From assembly GCA_030867875.1 (NCBI GenBank), contig JAOWCC010001589.1, forward strand, positions 72,625,537 through 72,689,536: 64,000 bases of DNA, given 5' to 3'. Of this stretch, positions 1 to 10,500 are shown piece after piece (position 1 is the stretch's first letter; the number at the start of each line of letters is the position of its first letter). Both the position numbers and the translations under genes were made by a program. The notes beneath the pieces are model-generated. The model had not been told where the DNA came from and did no database searches. It saw only the letters and a list, made by a program, of their open reading frames with translations. This DNA comes from Actinernus sp. WN-2022 (lineage: Eukaryota; Cnidaria; Anthozoa; Actiniaria; Actinernidae).

Positions 1-179
1 AAAATTTGACGAGTAAACGTTCCCAGCCGTATTACACAACTTTTCGCGTAATAAATTGTTTATTATACGACAGTTAACATACACAAAAAAGAAAAAAAGA
101 GAAAAAAAAAATATTCTAGCTGTTTCTATGCGGCCCAAACTTTATTGAAGAACCGCTTATTTTGACATAACTTCACTGA

Positions 180-930
180 AAAAACCTGTGCAAACCTGTT
201 CGGGACCACACAGCGGTCAAACGTCTGCGCGTGCGTATTACGGTCAGTCTGGTGGGCGGCCGCGCGAATTTCCCGCGCAAAATTTACCTTAAAACATATT
301 ACAGCAACCCGGCGTTTAAGAAAAAACTCGGCTTGTGAACTTCTACCCCCAAAAGTTAAGAAAAATACGTGAAAGTTAGGCTTATTATTTTCACTTTCGA
401 CGGGAAATTGAACTTCAAACTGTGAGTTTACTAATTTTTTTCATAATTTAACAAAAAAGTTCTCAAGGTTTGAAAACGGGTGTGTGAACAATGACGGCGC
501 CGGCTCGCTTTGAATTTGTTTTGGAATATGTTATTGTTGCAAGACTTTTGAGGCATGCGCAGACGTTTGACCGCTGTGTGGTTCGGGACCACACCGCGGC
601 AAAACGTTATGCTCCGCTGGCCGAAAGAACGAAGGCTCTGGTTTCAAATACAAATTACCGAGGGCTTGAACTTGTTTAGTAAATACATTTATAACTTAGT
701 AAACTTACAGTGAATCACTTCAACCTGTGAGTCTTAGGCTTAACTTTTGAGTAGTTTTCTTATTTTTCGCGAAACAGTTCACGTAAATACGCGTTACGTG
801 CTTAAAATTAGAAACAGGGGTAACTGTCTCTGTTTTCTTTTAGTTTCGGCGGGAAACGAGAGATCAGACGCGTGCGGCTCATCAACAGCGCATGCGCTTG
901 ATGTTTTGCCGCGGAGTGGTTCGGGACCCA
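180..930. repeat. Dispersed repeat, inverted relative to 57540-58430
   Basis: The segments caaacgtctgcgcgtgcg, ggtgggcggccgcgcg and aactcggcttgtgaacttct recur in reverse complement near 57900-58070, and accacaccgcggcaaaacg recurs in related form. The two copies are 57 kb apart and are members of one family, not one element. No coding evidence. Confidence 0.7.
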
Positions 931-1090
931 TGTAATACGCTCGCATATTTGCACTCGTTTTATCCCGTATTTGCACTCGAAAACGCCAAGTCGTATAATG
1001 TCTCGTACTCGAAACTGATTGGATCAAATAACCGTAAGTTGGAATGCTTTGTTTTTGTTCTGCAATGTGATTGGTTCTCGTTGTCTAAAT

Positions 1091-1218
1091 CCCGGTTTCC
1101 ATATGATCGCTTGCGATCACAGCGATCGCAGGATTCTTTTGTTCTGCGTATAAATTTACGCTTCAATTCACACGGAACAAAAGAATCCTGCGGTCGTTGC
1201 GATCATATGAAAACCGGG
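1091..1218. repeat. Small fold-back repeat
   Basis: cccggtttccatatgatcgc pairs with gcgatcatatgaaaaccggg, and aggattcttttgttc pairs with gaacaaaagaatcct; one nearly perfect hairpin. Confidence 0.85.
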
Positions 1219-1503
1219 CTTTAGAGGCCCCGGTTACAGTTGTCGCAGTGTAAGGATTCGTCAAGTTTAACAAGTTAAATGGGCACAAATACGTCGCTTA
1301 GGAAACACGCTAAACCGATATTTTATCCGTTCAAAAACAAAACACCCTATCGACATCATTTTTTATTCAGTCAAGAAAACTTAGTATGCTGATCTTTAAA
1401 TACTTAAAATGAACAGCTTTTTAGGTCTTACATTTAAGATATTTGGAATTTGATGACGGTCATGAAAACTAGCAGTTCCTTGAATTCATCCCTTTTTTTC
1501 CAG

Positions 1504-1552
1504 CTATGAATCGGATGATTCAACGGATTCTTCAAGACAAGACGAGCAGATG
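1504..1552 (+). CDS. TTLL5: TTLL5 exon (acidic linker)
   Basis: A 49-nt exon between a pyrimidine-rich acceptor (ttttttccag) and donor gtatga. It encodes YESDDSTDSSRQDEQM, an acidic linker, and ends in phase 0, matching the next exon. It is short, so it is the least certain of the set. Confidence 0.6.
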
Positions 1553-4500
1553 GTATGAAAAAACATGTTGGCAAAATTGCAATAATGACAGAGAACTGAA
1601 GCTTATATGACAAAAGGGTTTAGCGAATTACTGGGAAATGGTCCAGATCGATTGAAAAAGGATAAAGGAGCCGATTCCGATTAATTTATTTATCCATTGC
1701 AGGAAATTATAAAGCACAGAATAATAAGTAAGGAAAAACTGTTCTGTTTTGGATGATGATATGGATATGATGAACATAAATATGTTAATACTGATGATAA
1801 TGGTAATAATGGTGTATGATGGTTACGTTTGTGATGGTGATCAATGATGAATGATTATTAAAGTGATAAGCCAAAATATGTATCGCTAAAATCGGTAGGT
1901 GAATAGATAGGTGAATAGTAAAATATTTCTTGATTTGAGTGTTCTATCTATGAGTTATAGAGGTTTCTATTTCCAATGTGCTATTTATGCGATGTAAGAG
2001 AAAAAACTAACATTCTGCACATTCATGTTATATTTAGGCCTTATATAAGTGAATTTACCAAATATTTCGTATAAATCAGAAATGGTTTCATTCATAACGA
2101 AAAATAAATTACCTTTTGTTGGCCTCCTGTGACATCACATCATTAGAATATTGGAAATAGAAATATCTGACTCATAGACGCAATACTCATTAAATATTTT
2201 ACTAGTCAACTATTTACTTGACGTAGAATCGATTTTAATGATAAAACAAAATGGGCTTATAGGCACTTTAAAGCAACGAAGGGATATGTAAAGGAGCACT
2301 CAAGCGAATTGAACCTTCAAGTTCCTTTAAAACAAAACTACAAAAATGACAGCCTGCATGGGATAGAAGAGAAATACCATGTGAATGTCCTGATTGCTTT
2401 TCAAACTTTTTCGGTAAAGGATGGCAAATATTAAAGTGGATTACAAAAGCTTATTCTAGAAACTTGATTTCGGTTACAGTGAACCGATTTCAAATTGCTC
2501 TACATTACTCTTAAAAGCAGTATTTTCCATGCACTCGAATCTTTGTCATCCTTCATCAAAAGTAACCTCATATTTTCTCCAGTATACCTTGAAAGCACAC
2601 TCTGATAATCTGAGTAGTTATTTTCGTCTATCAGCATGAGAAAGTTTATCATTTGTGGGCTGACAGTGCCCCTAAAAGTTTAACTCAGTTCATTGTCTTT
2701 AGACACTGGTGATACGATTCCTCAAGAAGGCAGCGGGTAACCTCCAGCAGCCCTTCAAGGTTGTCATACCCAGCCGTAAGCTGCCTCTACACGACAGGTA
2801 AGCGTACGTCCTCCGTTCTCTCGTATACTAACCTCCAACAGCCCTACAAGGTTGTCATACCCATCTGTAACGACTATACACGAGCCAGTTTTTGCTTGCA
2901 GAAGCGACGCGACTTTTTGAAAAAGCTGTTGCGTCCTCAGCATGCGGTGAGAATCGCACGTGTGGCCACTCTTGAAATTTTCGCGACAAGAAAACGGCCT
3001 TGTCAATCTCTACTACATTGTGTTCTTCTTAGTTTTCGATCACGCCTATTTATCGCATCATCACTCGAAACTCACATTCATGTTTTCTTAATGTTTAAAT
3101 TTGTAACGTTTTCTTGCTATACTTGTGTACCCTGAGGAAGGTTCGCAGTGCCAACATTATATATATATATATCTTTCCCTAACCTCAGCCTTTCATGTTG
3201 TCTTGTCACACGTGTAACCACCCTAAAACGTTTTTCCGGCGCCTGCGACGCAACGATAGCGTATCTAGTCAATTAAGGAACAAGTACGAAATCGAGACAG
3301 TAGAATAATTGGTCGTACCCAGTTTTCCATGTGTAGCGCGGCCTTCTTGTCAACACATGTCGCCCAAGTCTGTCACCCGTGTAGCCACCACAGCGCGGTG
3401 AGTACGCGAGAGTATTTCAGAAAGTGACCTCCTGTACAAACAAAACATCGTGTGACCACAGCTTTATGATATTGGTATCACTGCCACACTGATTTGTGTG
3501 GTTAGCAAGACTATTCTAACTGGGCTCACTTAGGCAACGAGAACAAATGACATTACAGAATGAATACAAAGCATTGCAACTTGGGCTATTTGATCCAATC
3601 AGTGTCGAGTACAAGACAATAGGCAAATTTGATGGACGAGTTCTGAAGTCGAAGTCTTTTGAATGAAGAAAATCTCGTGGATTTGTAGTTTGGAATGCTT
3701 TATGTTCATTTTGCAATGTGTTTAGTTCTCGTGGTCTAAGTGGCCCTGGTTACAGTAGCCGCACTGTATGTCACACGCAGAAACCGGACACGTATGCTAG
3801 TGATTCAGTGTTCGTTCAGTCACGCCCTCATACACGTGTTCATTAATGGACACAGCGCAACTTCCAAATTATCTCGGCGCATAACAAACGCTTGCTCTGC
3901 TGGAGTGTGCAGCGGATACGACTGACTGAACTAAACAGTGTAACATTTTGTTGTTCTCGTGTTTGAAGGAGGCACATCCTTGCAAAGCAGCTTGGAGACT
4001 TCGTCCACGTCTATGGAAAGGTATTGCCTTGTTTTGGTTTATCTTTGATAATGATAAAAGACCGCTTCTACCCCCAAAATATATTTGTAATGAATAATAT
4101 TTCAAGCGAGACAAGAGACTACGACGCCAACTATAGTCATATTTCATCGTCACCGACAATCATCTGTTGTTTTCGATGAATAGACCTTTATCACGCGACT
4201 GCCATCTTGTAATATAACCATTGCTCATGCTTGTCCAGCCTCGTTCTAATACGTTTCTAACCGAGGCTGGGTGGGCCTGAATAATGGTTTCATTCCAAGA
4301 TGGCCGCCGCGTGATGAACGTCTATGGTAATTAGTACACCGTATCGTGCCTGTGGTTGTTGCAGGAGACTGCGCAGATCCAGAGGAGGCACGATATCAAC
4401 CGTGCTTACGGACTGATCAGGAGTGCCGACAGTGAGATACCTGATGAGGAGTTCAAAGTCTTCATGGCTATAGCAAGGTACGCCTTTCCGTAATTGCTCT

Positions 4501-7500
4501 TCCTCGTATAAGCATCCCCGTCTCCTTTGAACGGGGGTTTTATAAAAAACTTTCCCTACAAATAAGCGTCCCCAGAAAAAAAATTTTGAGGAATACTGGA
4601 AGTCATAAAAACTAAATGTAGAAATAGTAAGGCTGACCAGTATGGGTGAGCTAGTCCAAGTTCTATTAATTACGTTTTCAGTCGTTGCTAAATGGAATAT
4701 GTCTGCTATTTTTAGCATCACTTTGAAAAGCTCTAAATCACATTCACACTAATAGAAACCTAAAAATAATTGTCTAATTTTATTAAAAGTGTTTTTATTT
4801 ATAGTGACATGAAACTACAGAGAGGTTTATCGGGCAACGGGTGGAAAGGATGGAAATTTTAAACTGTGTGTCATTGACTCTCTATTCAAAAATTAACATC
4901 ACTATGTATGACGTAATATATGTGTTGAAGGAGTATTTTTCTTACAATCAGAAAATTCTAGATAATTATTTGACCAAAAATCAGACAAATCCTTGTGATA
5001 TCGCCCCTTTAAGGCCCCATTAAATGACTGCTACCGATTGGCTACCTAATCGAACAGATTACAATTAACCCAAGCTGCTGTTTCTTGTTTATGTAGCGAA
5101 ACAGAACTGGAAGATCTCCTTACGAGGTACACCAAACTGAACAGGAATGCCAGCGTGTTCCTGGGTGGGAGGCCCGAGAGGTCGAGTGAGGACGAAGGAA
5201 GGTATGCTACTCATGTGGAGACGAGTCTGAACAGGAGAAAGGAAGGAGACACCACGAGACACGCGAGAGCGTGAGTACTGCTTTACGGAACCACGTTTTA
5301 ATGATCTGAGTAGCTTGTATAGCTCTGGATGATTCCCTTAGTCGGGAGCTCTGACATAGACGGGGAAAATTTGAGTACATCGCCGGCCTCCAAGCATAAC
5401 ATAACAGTATTCTGCGTAACAGTATTCTAGACTGAAGGGATTACCGACGTTAAATAAAGAGACTTTGCTGCGCTCTACTTTGCTGCGCTCTACTTTGCTG
5501 CGCTCTACTTTGCTGCGCTCTACTTTGCTGCGCTCTACTTTGCTGCGCTCTACTTTACTGCGCTCTGCTTTGCTGCGCTCTGCTTTGCTGCGCTCTACTT
5601 TGCTGCGCTCTACTTTGCTGCGCTCTACTTTGCTGCGCTCTACTTTACTGCGCTCTGCTTTGCTGCGCTCTACTTTGCTGCGCTCTACTTTGCTGCGCTC
5701 TACTTTGCTGCGCTCTACTTTGCTGCGCTCTACTTTGCTGCGCTCTACTTTGCTGCGCTCTACTTTGCTGCGCTCTACTTTGCTGAGCTCTACTTTGCTG
5801 CGCTCTACTTTACTGCGCTCTGCTTTGCTGCGCTCTGCTTTGCTGCGCTCTACTTTGCTGCGCTCTACTTTGCTGCGCTCTACTTTACTGCGCTCTGCTT
5901 TGCTGCGCTCTACTTTGCACCAATGAATTGAGCTCTTGATCCCATCATGGGGAAGGCTTTACTAGATAACTACTAAACATTGTTTCAGAAAGATCGACAA
6001 TATAATCAATTGGAGGTTGAAAATAGCATTTACAAACAGGTTTTACTAATAACAATACCTCGTACAAGTGCTTTAAATAAATGAAGTCAGATAGTTTTGC
6101 CATCCAGTACAACCACGTGATTGTATCCTACAAAAGGCCCATTGAAACAAGAGTATTTGGGCAAAACAGGCCGCTACGTTTAACCTGATAGCCGGCGGAA
6201 ATCCACTGGTTGCCGGCTTCTACTGACAACCCTGGATGATATATCCCGGCTATCTATAAGTTCAAGGGTATGTGAAGTACTGCTACTGATTGTGTTTGTA
6301 ATATTCAGTTTCAGTTCCACAGTAGAAGGCTGTTGGACAGAGCCTCGTGAGGACCTGAGTAGCACGAGCCCAGCTGCAGTGGTAGAGAGGCACGGTCGTG
6401 CAGTCACTGCCGTGTCCGCTTACGGTACCTCCGTAGCACTCAACAAGACGAGACAGAGACCAGCTTCGGCTAGAGTGCCTTCTCAGAGTAAGGTTCTTAT
6501 AACCCTAGCCAGAAATCGTTGGTTTGGGTGCAGTAAAGTGTTTAAATCCCGTTGAACCATTTTGGGTGATGTATGGTCGTGATGTATGGTCGTGATGTAT
6601 GGTCGTGATGTATGGTCGTGATGTATGGTCGTGATGTATGGTCGTGATGTATGGTCGTGATGTATGGTCGTGATGTATGGTCGCGATGTATGGTCGCGAT
6701 GTATGGTCGCGATGTATGGTCGCGATGTATGGTCGCGATGTATGGTCGCGATGTATGGTCGCGATGTATGGTCGCGATGTATGGTCGCGATGTATGGTCG
6801 CGATGTATGGTCGCGATGTATGGTCGCGATGTATGGTCGCGATGTATGGTCGCGATGTATGGTCGCGATGTATGGTCGCGATGTATGGTCGCGATGTATG
6901 GTCGCGATGTATGGTCGCGATGTATGGTCGCGATGTATGGTCGCGATGTATGGTCGCGATGTATGGTCGCGATGTATGGTCGCGATGTATGGTCGCGATG
7001 TATGGTCGCGATGTATGGTCGCGATGTATGGTCGCGATGTATGGTCGCGATGTATGGTCGCGATGTATGGTCGCGATGTATGGTCGCGATGTATGGTTGC
7101 GATGTATGGTCGTGATATTGCTTTAAAATGCATTACAAATCCGTGAAATGACATCATTTACGTCGAATTATGCTAATGAGCTGAACATGAATTGAGTCAT
7201 AACATTGAATGTGTTCATGTTTTCAGTTGAGTCGTCAGATCCTTGCCATATTATTACAATGTATTTTAATATAAAGTGGAGCTGACGTAAAAACGGAGCA
7301 ATGGGAACTGAAATTAGATTTCTTAATAAATGAAAATGGTACATGGCTTGCTATTTGTTTCCTATGTCGCGGTTATTGAGATTTACACTTTGACGTAATA
7401 TATCAAACGCTCGTACAAGTATTTGATCACGAGGTCAAAACATGAGAACTGAAGTTTTTTTAAACTCAGTTCGAGGTGTTTTGATCTCGTGATCAAACAC

Positions 7501-10500
7501 AAGTACGAGTGATATGGCTTCTCAAATTCTCAAACGAACATACCGATATCCAATGGGCGATTATTCCACTCCTGGTACCGAGCTCATAGCCAACTCGGCG
7601 CTTGCGTTATTTGGCATTGAGCTCGTGTAGGACTCGAGCTGGTGGAATAATGGACCTTTTGCAGGAAACAGTCACTTGCTGATATATCACTTCGATTGAG
7701 CCTGTGATTCCATGGGAAGAAGGCTTTACTGGATGGCAAAGAAACTAAGAAAAAGACACCCGATTGGAGGTGTAAAATAGCATTTACAAACGGGTTTTGC
7801 TAATAACACTACCGATCTCGTACAAGTGCCTTTAAATTGATGCAGTCAGATTTGTTACCTATAAACACGTCACTTGTGTATCTGTATCATCGTGTGTGTG
7901 AGTGATGTGTGTCACGTGTCATCTCTTTCCAGCATATCAAAGATCTGGCCATGCTGTCCGGCCGTGTTCGGCCAAGGTGTCACGTGACCGGGTGAACGCG
8001 GACGAGTCCGATGATTCCATAACCCAGGAAAAACGTAAGTCATCGAAGTTCGTCAGCTGTATTGTTCTTTGTACAGCTCGTCGATAACAAGAGAAAATGA
8101 TGTCAATAAGTTGTGAAATGCCGACATACAGTACTTACAAAGATCAGACCCGTACCAAGATGGCGGCCGACGATTTGGAGTACAATGAATTCTTGGTAAA
8201 ACTGGAAAAAGCATGTAAAGTCATTGTGCCACATTGCATTGTTTTATGCTTTACTGGCTTTCACTGTATCTGCGCCTGCTGAAGTTACGGTTTTTATGTT
8301 CGAGTGATAAATATCGTAATACCCAAAATTCACCACGAGAAGATAAATGAAGTAAAGAACGGCAGAGAATGTAAAAAGGGGTTAATTTTCTATTCTTTCT
8401 CGTAAATTCATTGGTTGATACTCAAAAAATCAATAGACCATCGAAGTAATGCACTTTCATTAGATAACTTTTGAAGTTTTAATTTAGTTTTGATCAAACT
8501 ATAGCTATGGTTTGATTTCAATGAGAATCGCATAGTCACAGCTGAATCGCACGAGTGTATTTGCGAAATCAGACGCTGATTGGCTAAGAGGAGGGGTGAT
8601 CCAGAGTGGAATCACCACTGTAGACTACGCGCGCTATTTATAACTTAATAAAATATCAACAATAGTACTAAATCTTCAAGTAATTCATCGGACTATGCGA
8701 TTCCAGGAAAATCACATGCCTGACTCAGTAATTCCACATTAAATAACCGATATCGCCCTCGTCGCTTCGCACGAAAACTTTGCCTTTAGAAAATACAATC
8801 ATTTTAGATCGCGTGTATAATAATATATAAATGAACAAAATTATGGGGCAATAGAGTACTTTGTAACCGTGCTGTTGGACAAATAATATTTGAACAAATT
8901 AGTTAATTAGTATGCGGCCGCCATGTTGGTGTACAGCTTTGGTACACTAAGATGGCGGCCGACAAAGTATAGTACAAATAATGCTGATTTTTCCATCAAA
9001 ACAATTGAGATATCAGGTTTGTCAAGTCCAAAATTTTGAGCTGAGGGCCCACCATATCGACGTTACATTTTCGAAGAAAACTGATTATACCGATCTCTGA
9101 CAGCTTTCTAGATGTTATAGTTTAGATTTTATAATTTTGATGACGTCACGTGAAAACACGCTATACCAGGTAGGTCGTTTTCACAGCTCAACGTGTTTCC
9201 TAAATGTCATGAAAATCCATATATTTCGGCCAGTTTAAATTTTTAGGCTTGATAAACCTTGATATCTAAAGTGTCTGATAGCGAATACTAATCGTATTGA
9301 TGGGAAAAAAACAGCGTTATTTGTAGTGTGACTTTTTGGCCGCCATCTTGGTGTACCAAAGCTATACACCAACATGGCGGCCGCATACTAATTAACTACA
9401 TTTTAAAAATATTATTTGCCCAACAGCTCGGTTACAAAGTATTCTATAGCTCCTAAATGTTTGTAATTTATGTATTTTTGCCTGCTCTCTTCAAAACGTA
9501 GCAAATATTTTCCCAAATTCTATTTTTTAAAGAATTTCTTTTTGCGCGACGTCATTGCAAACGATCTATTCTGTTTATTATCCACCAACCTATAAATTAC
9601 CAGGTGTTACGCGCTACAAAAAAAGTAATGACGTCACAGATGTGTCAATGATTTTATGATAATTTAATTTGCCTCGCGTCAAACTCGGTCATTTATGGCT
9701 TGGCGGATAATATTACGAGTTCTTTTTTTGCCTTCAGTGCTATCTCGCATACATCAGAGGGTGAGGGTGGCATCTGCACCGATCCGTCGACAAAGTACTG
9801 TGGAGAATGAAAACAGAGGTGAGATAATCTGCTGGATACATTACCTGCCTTACTTTGGACCTGTAAGTGGCTACAGCCTCTTCAAATTGAAATGTTGAAA
9901 AGGATTTTTTGGAGAACATATTGGACTCTGAATGTACAGCTCCACGATAAACTGGGAGAAGGGGGGCAACAAAGCGAAATAAACGTTCCGCATCGTATCT
10001 TTCAAGCATGAAATATACCTAAAACAGGCTACACGAACGATTTTCTGCTTGCACAGGTCGCGCCCCCATTGCGCTGTGGTGTCTACACGGGTGACAAACT
10101 TTGCCGACAAATGTTGGCAAGCAGGCCTCTCGACACATTGAAGACTGGGTACTACCATTAACCTCGATTTCGTACTTGCTTCTTATTGGCTAGATACGCT
10201 ATCGTCGCGTCGCAGGCGAAGAAAGTTTTGAGGAGGCTACACGTGTGTGACAACGACGTAGGATTTGTCGCGAAAAATTCAACTAATTTTTATCGTTTTT
10301 TTGTTTCAGCTTTCGCGTCGTCGCCTGTGCCGCAAGTGTGGCTACACGCGAGATTTTCATCGCGCGGTGAGGACGCGACAGTTTTTCAGAATGTCGCCTC
10401 GCCTGTGCAAGCATACAATCGCTCGTCTAGCCGCAGCTTTAACTCTAGTTCACTTTCTTGCTGACTCCCTAAACCCTAACACTGCCATTTTGTTGAGTGG

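Noticed and set aside
2761..3135. 124-residue plus-strand frame
   Set aside because: It runs from the exon end through its decayed copy and a dispersed repeat in a different frame from TTLL5.
5465..5926. Long LLRST-repeat frame
   Set aside because: A product of the 15-bp minisatellite in a TTLL5 intron; no splice or promoter context.
6483..7157. Long frames on both strands (HTSRPYIATIHRD, MYGRDVWSRC)
   Set aside because: Produced by the 13-bp repeat; open in several frames at once.
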